64,000 nucleotides of DNA from Fastidiosipila sp963510375 (lineage in GTDB: Bacteria; Bacillota; Clostridia; Saccharofermentanales; Fastidiosipilaceae), in NCBI GenBank assembly GCA_963510375.1, contig CAUPES010000006.1, positions 32,218 through 96,217 on the forward strand, given 5' to 3'. Below are positions 17,723-26,497 of this stretch, one piece after another. A program made the position numbers and the translations under genes. The notes under the pieces are model-generated. The model was given only the letters and a program-made list of their open reading frames with translations. It did no database searches and was not told where the DNA came from. Position 1 is the first letter of the stretch. Every line of letters starts with the position of its first letter.

Positions 17723-19336
17723 TTAATCTTGCTCCGCATCAAAGTCTAAATCATCAAAGTTATCTTCATCTTTATCGCCTGACTTAACATCATATAGCTC
17801 TTGACGTAACTTCTCACGCTCTTCCTCAGCTCTATGTTTCTCTTCTTCCTCTCGTTTACGCTCATCTTCAAGATATTTTCTAGCAGAGCTAGTAATTTCT
17901 AACTCGATTTTATCAATACGTTTATCATCCATGGATAAAACTCTGAAAATCATATTTTTGTAGGCAACTTCAACTTCCTCATCATCATCAGGAATTTTTC
18001 CTAATAGAGCCAAGATTAAACCAGCAATTGTATCGTAGTCATATTCTTTGTCTTCACTATCATCTGGGAAATACGCTTGCGGCAGAACTCTCATAATTTC
18101 TTCGGGAGTTGCCATACCAGAAACCTGATATTTGTTCTTACCAACCTTATGAATTCCAAAATCTTCTTCGTCATATTCGTCTTGTATATTACCAACTATT
18201 TCTTCCAATAAGTCCTCTATGGTAACAATACCTGCCGTACCACCGTACTCATCTACTACAACGGCAATTGAAACGTGGTTGTTTTGCATCTCTTGCAATA
18301 GCTCATTCGTATGTTTACTCTCAGGTACCCAATAGGCTTGACGAATAATTTTTCTGAAATCAAAATTATCACTCAACTCAGAATTGGAAAATTGATCATT
18401 ATTCTTTGGATCGTTATTTGTTGTCAAGAAATACAAAAGGTCTTTCAAGTGCAGTGTTCCTATAATATTATCGATATCGTCTTCGTAAACAGGAATCCTA
18501 CTGTATTTCTCATGGACAACGGCATTAATGACCTCTTCTAATGATAAATCTATATCAAGTGCAAAAACATTAGTTCTATGAGTCATAATCTCTGAAACCT
18601 CTTTGTCATCAAAGTCAAAGATATTAACAATCATTTCACTCTCTGTATCTAAGATACTTCCACTTCTCTTACCTTGATCTAATATCATTCTGATTTCTTC
18701 TTCAGAGGCAACATCCTGGTTAGCTTCAGGATCAATTTTGAAAAGTCTTAGCAACAAATTGACAGATTTATTTATCATCCATGTAAATGGTTTAAAAACT
18801 ATTTCAATTCCTCTAAGAATTGAAACTACAGAAAGCGCAAATTTCTCAGGATTGGCAAGAGCTATTTGCTTAGGAACCATTTCACCAACTACTATGGAAA
18901 GATAAGAAATTATTAATGTAACAAGTACCAAAGACAAAGTGTATACAACTTCACTCGGACCATTTGGTTGAATTACTTTAGCTAGTCGACCTGCAAAACT
19001 CTCACCTGCAAAAGAACTGGATAAAAATCCAGCAAAAGTTATACCAACTTGAATAACTGATAAAAAATTTCCTGAATCCTCAATAAAGCGTAGTAAAAGC
19101 TTAGCCTTTTTATTTCCACGTTCAGCTTCACCTAAAATTCTGTTGTCATTTGCAGAGACTACAGCCATCTCTGAGGCTGCAAAGAAACCATTAATTAACA
19201 ATAAAATAAAGACTACTAGAAATTCTCCCCATATACTGTCTCCATTTACAACAGTACTAATAGGTTTTCCAGTTTGAGCGAATACGCTCAATTTACTTGG
19301 TAAATCAATTAAGCTACACAACCAGGGGTCTTCCAC
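17723..19336 (-). CDS. CNNM/CBS/CorC-family membrane protein (HlyC/CorC type)
   Basis: The 537-residue protein has an N-terminal CNNM (DUF21) domain with four membrane helices (about residues 30-180), a CBS-domain pair (about 225-375) and a C-terminal CorC_HlyC domain. A charged, Glu/Lys-rich tail ends the protein. Related bacterial proteins take part in magnesium or cobalt efflux and ion homeostasis; the hemolysin name is historical. The first codon is GTG, chosen because AGGAGG lies ten bases upstream. The acidic tail is longer than usual. It has no obvious operon partner. Confidence 0.88.
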   Translation of the reverse strand: MEDPWLCSLIDLPSKLSVFAQTGKPISTVVNGDSIWGEFLVVFILLLINGFFAASEMAVVSANDNRILGEAERGNKKAKLLLRFIEDSGNFLSVIQVGITFAGFLSSSFAGESFAGRLAKVIQPNGPSEVVYTLSLVLVTLIISYLSIVVGEMVPKQIALANPEKFALSVVSILRGIEIVFKPFTWMINKSVNLLLRLFKIDPEANQDVASEEEIRMILDQGKRSGSILDTESEMIVNIFDFDDKEVSEIMTHRTNVFALDIDLSLEEVINAVVHEKYSRIPVYEDDIDNIIGTLHLKDLLYFLTTNNDPKNNDQFSNSELSDNFDFRKIIRQAYWVPESKHTNELLQEMQNNHVSIAVVVDEYGGTAGIVTIEDLLEEIVGNIQDEYDEEDFGIHKVGKNKYQVSGMATPEEIMRVLPQAYFPDDSEDKEYDYDTIAGLILALLGKIPDDDEEVEVAYKNMIFRVLSMDDKRIDKIELEITSSARKYLEDERKREEEEKHRAEEEREKLRQELYDVKSGDKDEDNFDDLDFDAEQD

Positions 19337-19930
19337 TTATTTTATTCCTCCTAGAATACAATGAAAAATTGAGATTTTAATTATGTACCTTTAACTTTTA
19401 ACTTTTTTAACTTTCATTCAGTTTTAAAGGTTTTTAAATTAAAATCCCAGATATTGTTTAGATTAATTTATTGCTACTATTGTAGCTTTAAACATAGGTA
19501 TAAAGCAAATTAATTTATTAATTTTTAAGATTATTGTGTAATTTTGTTGACTTTTATTTAAATTTACAAAATTTTAGATTGATACATTATTAATTGCTAT
19601 TAAGTCAAATAAGTTAATTTAAAAAATATATAATCCTTAGAGGCTTTCAAATTATAAAAATTTAACTATTGAACTTTATTCTACATCTTATTACCAACAA
19701 ATTTAATAATTTGTTACCAAACAAATACATTTAAGGTTTTATTTTTTAGTATATTCTAAGCTTTTCGTGCTATTTTTTACCAACTCGCTTGTGCTTGTTG
19801 TCAACACATTGGTTACGTTGGTAATAATAAAATTTAATTTAAAACTTAATATAAATTAATATTGATAAAACAAAAATCTTATTATAAACTATATCTAATC
19901 TAATAAGCAGATTAATTATCGGAGGTATTT
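19337..19930. other. Long AT-rich intergenic region carrying TTACCAAC copies
   Basis: This 594-base gap separates two divergent genes. It is very AT-rich and encodes no protein I can support. Three exact TTACCAAC copies and one TTACCAAA lie in its right part (19691-19824). A candidate promoter for the RacA-like gene is TTGATA (19862-19867), 17 bases, TAAACT (19885-19890). A small hairpin (TAATCT/AGATTA, 19896-19914) sits just before the GGAGG site. Confidence 0.55.
19691..19824. repeat. Cluster of TTACCAAC motifs upstream of the RacA-like gene
   Basis: TTACCAAC is at 19691-19698 and 19777-19784, GTTGGTAA at 19817-19824, and TTACCAAA at 19714-19721. The first and the near-copy flank a 20-base palindrome (AACAAATT, TAAT, AATTTGTT, 19696-19715). 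The second and third copies are inverted relative to each other. The arrangement looks like an operator or a protein-loading site. Confidence 0.6.
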
Positions 19931-20479
19931 ATGGAGAAAGAATTTTACAGCATTTTAGAAGTTGCCAACTTGTTGGAAATAACTACGCAAGCTGTTTATA
20001 AACGTTTGCAACAAGACAAAAAGCAACTTGATCCTCACGTTTCTAACGTAAACAACAAAAAATCTCTTTCAGTTGAAGGTGTTAAGTTATTAGCAAATCT
20101 AATGCAACTGGATGATCCATTTTCTAAAGATGTTACCACTAGTGAAAGTAACGATTCTCAACAAATTAAGATTACCAACCCAGAGGAAATTCAAGAAGAA
20201 TTACTATCTTATTTAAAAGATGACAATGAACGATTAAGAACAGAAGTTCAATTGCTAAAAAACGAATTAGCACAAACTAGAGCCCTACGTGAACAAGATA
20301 AACAAAACGCAATTGATGAACGTAGAGAATATGAAGAAGCTAGAAAAAGGACTGATACACTTTTACTAAAAGCGATGATGGCTCAAGAAGAAGCTAAAAA
20401 GAAGAAAAAACCTTCTCTACTTGCTAAACTTTTTGGCAGGGATAAAGAAGATAATTCTGAAGAAAGCAATACTAAATAA
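19931..20479 (+). CDS. RacA-like HTH/coiled-coil DNA-binding protein
   Basis: The 182-residue protein has an N-terminal helix-turn-helix (about residues 6-27, LEVANLLEITTQAVYKRL). A short acidic linker follows, then a long coiled coil (about 84-155) and a tail with K156-K160 and an amphipathic PSLLAKLFGR helix (161-170) that could touch membrane. This matches the layout of B. subtilis RacA (HTH, coiled coil, about 180 residues) and also plasmid DUF536-type partition/replication accessory proteins. Sequence identity to RacA is not evident. A GGAGG site precedes the ATG. It faces parB across a shared terminator. The surrounding DNA is enriched in TTACCAAC, a candidate target. The role is inferred. 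Confidence 0.75.
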   Translation: MEKEFYSILEVANLLEITTQAVYKRLQQDKKQLDPHVSNVNNKKSLSVEGVKLLANLMQLDDPFSKDVTTSESNDSQQIKITNPEEIQEELLSYLKDDNERLRTEVQLLKNELAQTRALREQDKQNAIDERREYEEARKRTDTLLLKAMMAQEEAKKKKKPSLLAKLFGRDKEDNSEESNTK

Positions 20480-20494
20480 GAATATTTCAATAAA

Positions 20495-20532
20495 AAAAGC
20501 AAGTAAGTGTTGATAACTACATACTTGCTTTT
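20495..20532. terminator. Bidirectional terminator between RacA-like gene and parB
   Basis: AAAAGCAAGTA (20495-20505) pairs perfectly with TACTTGCTTTT (20522-20532). A and T tracts on each side allow use from both strands. Confidence 0.85.
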
Positions 20533-20552
20533 AATTTAATTAACTAACTTTA

Positions 20553-21374
20553 TTAAATATCTAATAATTCTAAAATTCTCTCTAAATCGTCTAAGTTGGC
20601 AAATTTAATTTTTATATTACCATTCTCATTTTTATTCAAATTAACTTTTACTTTACTAGAAAATTTTTTAGATAAATCACTTTCAATTTTCTTTATTTGG
20701 TTTTCAACTTGCTGTAATCTTTTTGCTTCAGCCTTAGTAAATTCAGCTTGCAAACTTTGATTATTTTTTTTCTGTTGAGTAACTAAATTTTCTGTTTCTC
20801 TAACCGATAGATTATTGTCAACAATTTGGTAAGCAATTTCTTCTATTTGCAAATCTGTTTCTAAACCTAGAAGTGCTTTTGCGTGTCCATTGGTTAATAC
20901 ATTTTCTAGCAACATTGTTTGAACAGCTTCAGGTAATTTTAACAATCTCAAACTATTGGTAATAGTAGTTCTACTTTTACCAATTTGTTCTGCCAATTTT
21001 GCATGAGATAAATTAAATTTATCTACCAGTTCTTGGTATGCTAGTGCTTCTTCTAAGGCATTTAAATCATCTCGTTGTACGTTTTCAATCAACGCTTGTA
21101 TATGCTTTGTCAACTCGTTGGTATCACGTACAATAGCTGGAATAGTTTCTTGATTAGCTAGAATTGACGCTCGCCATCTTCTTTCGCCAGCGATGATTTG
21201 ATATTTGCCATTACCTAAACTTTTTACAATGATTGGTACTATAACACCATTATTGGCAATAGAGTTGGCAAGATCTTTTAACGCATCTTCAGCAAAAATC
21301 TTTCGTGGTTGGTCTTTATCTGGCGTTATTGAAAATATTGGAATATTCAATATTCTTTCTTCATTGTTATTCAT
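20553..21374 (-). CDS. parB: ParB (Spo0J) chromosome-partition CTPase
   Basis: The 273-residue ParB has the N-terminal CTP-binding domain with the arginine patch GERRWRAS at 63-70 and the ENVQRDDLN segment, a central helix-turn-helix (SHAKLAEQIGKSRTTITNSLRLL, residues about 124-150) that reads parS, and a C-terminal dimerisation end. ParB loads on parS and slides as a CTP-dependent clamp, guiding origin segregation and SMC loading. No parA/soj gene lies next to it, unlike most chromosomal loci. A parS palindrome sits 15 bases before the start. The ribosome binding site is weak. Confidence 0.96.
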   Translation of the reverse strand: MNNNEERILNIPIFSITPDKDQPRKIFAEDALKDLANSIANNGVIVPIIVKSLGNGKYQIIAGERRWRASILANQETIPAIVRDTNELTKHIQALIENVQRDDLNALEEALAYQELVDKFNLSHAKLAEQIGKSRTTITNSLRLLKLPEAVQTMLLENVLTNGHAKALLGLETDLQIEEIAYQIVDNNLSVRETENLVTQQKKNNQSLQAEFTKAEAKRLQQVENQIKKIESDLSKKFSSKVKVNLNKNENGNIKIKFANLDDLERILELLDI

Positions 21375-21388
21375 AGTATCAAACTACC

Positions 21389-21414
21389 AAAAAGGTTCCA
21401 CGTGGAACCTTTTT
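21389..21414. promoter_or_regulatory. parS site forming a 26-bp perfect palindrome
   Basis: The core GGTTCCACGTGGAACC (21394-21409) fits the bacterial parS consensus centred on CACGTG. It is extended by AAAAA and TTTTT into a palindrome that begins at the last base of the gyrB stop codon and ends 14 bases before parB. As RNA it also forms a hairpin followed by T residues, so it may attenuate gyrB to parB read-through. Confidence 0.9.
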
Positions 21415-23528
21415 TAATCAATCTCTGCTTTTTCAGCATTTTCCTCAATAAATTCTCTTCTAGGTTCTACTTCATCACCCATAAGAACACTTATTGTCTC
21501 ATCTGCTTCTGTTATATCTGCTGCTGTTACCTGTAACAATTTTCTATTAGCAGGATCCATTGTAGTTTCCCACAACTGTTCCGCATCCATTTCACCAAGA
21601 CCTTTAAATCTTTGCATTTTAGGATTTTTCCAACCTTTTTCTTCAATTATCTTTTTAGATTCAGCTTCATCATATGCATACACATCTTCTTTTCCATTAC
21701 TTATCTTATAGAGAGGTGGGCACGCAACATATACATGTCCCTCATCTACTAACTCTTTAAGATATCTATAGAAGAAAGTTAGCAATAATGTTCTGATATG
21801 AGCTCCATCAACGTCAGCATCTGCCATGATAATTATTTTTCCATATCTTAATTTGCTGATGTCAAAATCTTCACCAATACCGGTTCCTAATGCCATTACT
21901 ATAGGTTGAAGTTTCTCATTTGAAAAAACTTTATCAATTCGAGAACGTTCAACATTAAGCATCTTACCCCATAAAGCCAGGATTGCTTGGTATTTTCTTT
22001 CTCTACCAATTTTAGCTGTACCACCTGCTGAATCTCCCTCAACAATAAATAATTCAGTTAATTTTGGATCATTACTTTGGCAATCTGCTAATTTTCCAGG
22101 TAAGGAGTTGTTATCAAATACAGTTTTTCTACGAGTCATTTCTCTTGCTTTTCTAGCTGCAATTCTTGCTCTAGAAGCTGCCAAAACCTTTTCTGCTATT
22201 GCTCGTGCTTCTTGTGGATGCTCTTCTAAATAAGCTGGTAACTTGTCATTCATTACCTGTTCTACCATAGTCCTCATATAACTATTACCAAGTCTACCCT
22301 TAGTCTGTCCCTCGAATTGAGGATCTGGTAGTTTTACGCTGATAATTGCTGTTAGACCTTCTCTAACATCATCACCGGTCAAATTAGCTTCAGAATCTTT
22401 GATTAAGTTATTATTTCTTAGATAATCATTAATAACTTTTGTCAAAGCAGATCTAAATCCAGTTAAATGAGTACCACCTTCAGTAGTTGCTATATTATTT
22501 GCATATGAGTAGACATTTTCTGTATAGCTAGTTGTATATTGCATAGAAACTTCAACATAACCTTCTTCACCTGATGTTGCTATATAAATAGGATCTTCAT
22601 GAATTGGATGTTTCTTTCTGTTTAAATACTCTACAAAAGCTATTATTCCACCTTCATAGTGCAAAGATACTTTCTTAACCTCTTCATCATCTCTATCATC
22701 AATTAAATCAATACTGACTTCACTATTTAAGAAAGCCATCTCTCTATATCTAGTTATTATTGTGGCAAAATCAAATTCTGTATCAGGGAAAATTTCAGGA
22801 TCTGGTTTAAAAATAGTTGTTGTTCCTGTTTCACCGTTGTCAACTTTACCAACTATTTCTAATTTACTAGTTGTTTTACCTTTTGAAAAACTCATCTTAT
22901 AAATATTGCCATTACGTTTTACGTAAACATCCATCCATTCACTTAACGCATTGACAACGGATGCACCAACACCATGTAAACCACCAGAAATACTATAAGC
23001 ACCTTCTCCGAATTTACCACCAGCATGTAATTGTGTATGTACAACTTCAACAGTTGGTATTTTCATTTGCGGATGCTCACCAACAGGGATACCGCTACCA
23101 TCATCTATGACGGTAACTGAACCATCCTTGTTTAAAATAACTTCAATTTGGTCACAACGACCTGCCAACGCCTCATCTACTGAGTTGGCAACAATCTCAT
23201 ACAATAAGTGATGTACACCACGTGTAGTTGTATCACCTATGTACATACCAGGTCTTTTTCTTACAGCCTCTAGTCCTTCTAAAACAGTAATTGCACTTTC
23301 ATCGTAAACTTTCTCGTTGGTAGTATCAAAGGCATCCTGATTTTCATCTATATTGATAATTCTCTCAACAAAACCATCATCATCACTCAAAGCAGTGACA
23401 TCATCAGCCTCATTAATTAATTGATCTGAATCAATATTTACATTGTCAATTTTCTTTGACTTATTATTATCTTTTTCAGAATCTATATTATTTAAATCTG
23501 GATTAATATTTTCTTTATTATCTAACAC
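21414..23528 (-). CDS. gyrB: DNA gyrase subunit B with N-terminal acidic extension
   Basis: The 704-residue protein is the ATPase subunit of gyrase. The conserved start YDESAITVLEGLEAVRKRPGMYIG begins near residue 75 (given in part), followed by the GHKL ATP site, the transducer, and the TOPRIM motif EGDSAGGTAKIGR with DADVDGAHI. The C-terminal gyrase signature GLGEMDAEQLWETTM identifies GyrB rather than ParE, as does its position next to recF. About 70 extra Asn/Asp/Ser-rich residues precede the normal N-terminus. The first codon is GTG with AAAGGA upstream. gyrA is not in the window. Confidence 0.96.
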   Translation of the reverse strand: MLDNKENINPDLNNIDSEKDNNKSKKIDNVNIDSDQLINEADDVTALSDDDGFVERIINIDENQDAFDTTNEKVYDESAITVLEGLEAVRKRPGMYIGDTTTRGVHHLLYEIVANSVDEALAGRCDQIEVILNKDGSVTVIDDGSGIPVGEHPQMKIPTVEVVHTQLHAGGKFGEGAYSISGGLHGVGASVVNALSEWMDVYVKRNGNIYKMSFSKGKTTSKLEIVGKVDNGETGTTTIFKPDPEIFPDTEFDFATIITRYREMAFLNSEVSIDLIDDRDDEEVKKVSLHYEGGIIAFVEYLNRKKHPIHEDPIYIATSGEEGYVEVSMQYTTSYTENVYSYANNIATTEGGTHLTGFRSALTKVINDYLRNNNLIKDSEANLTGDDVREGLTAIISVKLPDPQFEGQTKGRLGNSYMRTMVEQVMNDKLPAYLEEHPQEARAIAEKVLAASRARIAARKAREMTRRKTVFDNNSLPGKLADCQSNDPKLTELFIVEGDSAGGTAKIGRERKYQAILALWGKMLNVERSRIDKVFSNEKLQPIVMALGTGIGEDFDISKLRYGKIIIMADADVDGAHIRTLLLTFFYRYLKELVDEGHVYVACPPLYKISNGKEDVYAYDEAESKKIIEEKGWKNPKMQRFKGLGEMDAEQLWETTMDPANRKLLQVTAADITEADETISVLMGDEVEPRREFIEENAEKAEID

Positions 23529-23549
23529 TCTGATTTCCTTTCATACTAT

Positions 23550-23810
23550 TTAATAGTAATTTTTTATACCATTTTTTATGCGTAGTTTAAGTGTATCGGC
23601 TGAGATTGGTGACAAATAGTTCCTATCCAAAGTTATAATTAACGACCTTGGGATTTCTAAAGAAACTATATCGAGAAATTTATTTTTTTCTATATTACTA
23701 AGAAATTCTAGTGATATTAAATTATTCTCTCTTGTAATTTCATCTATATCAAATATTGCAATTATGTATCGCGTAGATATCTGATATTCTCCACCAATAT
23801 GTAAGTACAT
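23550..23810 (-). CDS. remB: RemB/YaaB-like DUF370 protein
   Basis: The 86-residue protein begins MYLHIGGEYQISTRYIIAIFD and contains SLIIT and YLSPISADTLKLR, the pattern of B. subtilis RemB (YaaB), a DUF370-family protein linked to extracellular matrix gene control. Its place between recF and gyrB is the conserved place of remB, which supports the call. It is somewhat divergent in the middle. It overlaps no neighbour and is likely co-transcribed with recF and gyrB. Confidence 0.85.
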   Translation of the reverse strand: MYLHIGGEYQISTRYIIAIFDIDEITRENNLISLEFLSNIEKNKFLDIVSLEIPRSLIITLDRNYLSPISADTLKLRIKNGIKNYY

Positions 23811-23828
23811 TATAACACAAAGCCCTTT

Positions 23829-25016
23829 CTATTTAGATAGCTCTTCCACCGATGCAGAGTCAACTTTAAAATATGAAATACTATGTTTTTTAGAATTATT
23901 CAGCCAATTTTTATCAAGTTGTTCTGGATCAGTTGTTGTTATAAAAATTTGCGTATTATCTAAACTATTTATTAACTTTTCTCTTCTAGTTTGATCTAAC
24001 TCACTCAAAACATCATCTAATAAAAGTATTGGGACTTCATTGGTAATATCTTCAATTATTTGCAACTCAGCCATTTTTAGTGCCAACACGATGGTTCTTT
24101 GTTGTCCTTGAGAAGCATAATTTCTAGCATTATATTCATTAATATAGATATCAAAATCGTCACGATGTGGTCCAGATGAAGTTGATCCTAGAGCAATATC
24201 TCTAGATCTACTTTGTTTCAACCTATTGTTAAAAGCTTCCTTCATCTCAGCTTCATCCATATCCTCATGAATTTTCGTATTACTAATATATTTGAAACTA
24301 ATATACTCTCTTCCATCGGAAATATGTTTATGAATACTTCTTGCATACTCACTGATCTTTGCCAATGCTTTTATTCTTTCGTTGACAATATAAACTGCAA
24401 TATTTATTAATTCTTCATCCCAAATATCCAATTGAATTGAATCGAATTCGTTTAATTTAAACTTTTCTGCATCTCGAAAATTTTTCAACAGGTTGTTTCT
24501 TTGTTTTAAAATTCTAAAATAATTTTGCAAGGCAACAAAATAACTACTTTTAATTTGAGATAATAGTAAATCTAAAAATCTTCGCCTTACAGCTGGACCA
24601 GATTTTACAATTTCTAAATCTTCTGGCGCAAACATAACTGCATGAAAGTTACCAACAAAATCAACAGTTTTACTTAATTGCACATAATCTTTAAAAAGTA
24701 TTCTTTGATTACTACTGCTACCATTTTTCTTTCCATAAAATAGTCCAAGTTGTCTTTCAAAAGAATAATCAATAGTTCCTTTTTTTGAAGAAAAATATTT
24801 TAAATCAATCTTGTAATTATCAGAATTATGTTTAATTAATTCAATGTCTTTTGCTGTTCTATGACTTCTGGCACAGGCACATAAATATAAAGCCTCCACC
24901 AGATTAGTTTTGCCCTGTCCATTTTGACCAAACAAAACATTTAAACCTGGATTCGGCTTAATACTTATATCTTTATAATTTCGAAAATTATGTAAATTTA
25001 ATTCGCTGACAATCAT
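23829..25016 (-). CDS. recF: RecF, gap-repair recombination mediator
   Basis: The 395-residue SMC-like ATPase has Walker A FGQNGQGKT (residues 29-37), the conserved FAPEDLEIVKSGP segment, the signature ASQGQQRT and Walker B LLLDDVLSELD. RecF with RecO and RecR loads RecA at single-strand gaps. It starts 20 bases after dnaN. The S4-domain protein (YaaA/RlbA) that usually lies between dnaN and recF is absent. Confidence 0.97.
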   Translation of the reverse strand: MIVSELNLHNFRNYKDISIKPNPGLNVLFGQNGQGKTNLVEALYLCACARSHRTAKDIELIKHNSDNYKIDLKYFSSKKGTIDYSFERQLGLFYGKKNGSSSNQRILFKDYVQLSKTVDFVGNFHAVMFAPEDLEIVKSGPAVRRRFLDLLLSQIKSSYFVALQNYFRILKQRNNLLKNFRDAEKFKLNEFDSIQLDIWDEELINIAVYIVNERIKALAKISEYARSIHKHISDGREYISFKYISNTKIHEDMDEAEMKEAFNNRLKQSRSRDIALGSTSSGPHRDDFDIYINEYNARNYASQGQQRTIVLALKMAELQIIEDITNEVPILLLDDVLSELDQTRREKLINSLDNTQIFITTTDPEQLDKNWLNNSKKHSISYFKVDSASVEELSK

Positions 25017-25035
25017 AAATTGGAACAGCTCTTTA

Positions 25036-26139
25036 TTATCGGCGTAATGGTAATATTAAATATGTAAAGTAATTACCTTCAACTGGCTGAATTATACATG
25101 GACCAACTGGACCATTAAATTCAACTATAACATTCTCATCACTAATTACTTTCAATGCATCTAAGAAATATCTTTGGTTAAAATCAATTTCTAGTTCATC
25201 TCCGTCAAAATAGTTTAATTCAACACCATCTTCCATGTTACCAACGTTAGTTGTAGCTGTAACATTCATTATTTGTGCTCCTGTGAATTTTAAACTCATT
25301 GGATATCTTCTATCTTGGTTTGGTAATATCAAATCAGCTCTTTCAACAGCATGGTAAAAATCTTTAGTGTTAATTTCAATTTTTGTTGAATATGTATTTG
25401 GTAATATCTTTTTGTAATCCATAAAGTCTTGTTGAATTAATCTAGAAATTAATGTAACTTCACCAACATTTACTTTGATATGATTCTGTGTTGTGTAAAG
25501 TTCTAGATTTTCACTTTCACCTAGTATTGATTGGATATTCTTTAGAGCCTTGCCAGGTATTAAAATTTTAACATCTGGAATATCATAATCTAATTCTTCA
25601 ACTCTAACTGCCAACCTAAAACCATCGATTGCAACCAATTCAACGACGTTACTATTACTATTTAATAAAGCACCATTAAAAGCTGGTCTAGATTCATCGG
25701 TTGAAACAGCAAAAATAGTTTGGCTAATCATATCCTTAAACATACTTTGAGGAATTGTTAATTTCTCATTAGCATCAATTTCTGGTAATTGTGGATAATC
25801 ACTTGCATCCAAACCTTTGACATTAAACTGAGAATTTCCTGAGCTTATAATAGTTGTAAATTGAGAATCTGAACTAATACTAATTGTTTCCTCTGGAAGT
25901 TTTTTAACAATTTCAGCAATCATCTTAGCATTCAGTAAGATTTCTCCTTCTTGAATAACATCAGCTTCGAATTTAACTTCAATTCCTGTTTCTAGATCGT
26001 ATCCTGTTAAGTGAACTTCATTATCTTTGGCAACAAATAAAATACTATCTAATAAAGATAATGTGGATCTTACAGAAACTGCTTTTTGAACGTGGTTTAT
26101 AGCCGTATCTAATTGACTTTTTGAACAAATAAATTTCAT
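25036..26139 (-). CDS. dnaN: DNA polymerase III beta sliding clamp
   Basis: The 367-residue protein has the three-domain clamp pattern, ending in the conserved hydrophobic-pocket tail YLILPLRR. It forms the ring that tethers polymerase III and other partners to DNA. I start at MKFICSKSQLD, where GAGAGGAAG precedes the ATG at 26139. An upstream in-frame start at 26166 has no ribosome binding site. It lies downstream of dnaA across the candidate origin and heads dnaN-recF-remB-gyrB-parB. Confidence 0.97.
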   Translation of the reverse strand: MKFICSKSQLDTAINHVQKAVSVRSTLSLLDSILFVAKDNEVHLTGYDLETGIEVKFEADVIQEGEILLNAKMIAEIVKKLPEETISISSDSQFTTIISSGNSQFNVKGLDASDYPQLPEIDANEKLTIPQSMFKDMISQTIFAVSTDESRPAFNGALLNSNSNVVELVAIDGFRLAVRVEELDYDIPDVKILIPGKALKNIQSILGESENLELYTTQNHIKVNVGEVTLISRLIQQDFMDYKKILPNTYSTKIEINTKDFYHAVERADLILPNQDRRYPMSLKFTGAQIMNVTATTNVGNMEDGVELNYFDGDELEIDFNQRYFLDALKVISDENVIVEFNGPVGPCIIQPVEGNYFTYLILPLRR

Positions 26140-26189
26140 TATTACTTCCTCTCTTAATTCATACACTAATTAAGTTTTATAATTATTTA

Positions 26190-26490
26190 AGTAAGTTTAT
26201 ATAATTATACTTTATCAGATATAAGTAGTAAATTGATAAAGTTTTGCTTAAAAAATAATAGTGTTATTTATTGTTATTTTATCACTCTTCTTATTATGCT
26301 CTGTGGAAAATATGGAAAACTTCTCAACAAATAGTAACAATATGGTTTTAGAGTTAAATTTTTATCTTGATAAGTTGTTAATTGTTTTGTGAACTAAAGT
26401 GGAGAATTATGTTAATAATAAAAATTCTCAGTTTATACACCTTAATCCACAATAAATTTTCAACATATACACAATAAAATGTGTTTAAGT
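26190..26490. other. Candidate oriC in the dnaA-dnaN gap
   Basis: The 358-base gap between dnaA and dnaN is AT-rich. Four 9-mers differ from TTATCCACA or TTATACACA (or complements) by a single base: TGTGGAAAA (26302-26310), TTATACACC (26433-26441), TAATCCACA (26443-26451) and ATATACACA (26465-26473). Three lie clustered at the dnaA side, followed by a long AT tract that could unwind. No perfect DnaA box is present. The other candidate, the gap upstream of dnaA, has none I could see. Confidence 0.55.
26204..26232 (-). promoter_or_regulatory. Candidate dnaN promoter
   Basis: On the minus strand TTTACT (26227-26232), a 17-base spacer and a perfect TATAAT (26204-26209) lie about 65 bases before the dnaN start. 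Confidence 0.55.
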
Positions 26491-26497
26491 AAAATTT

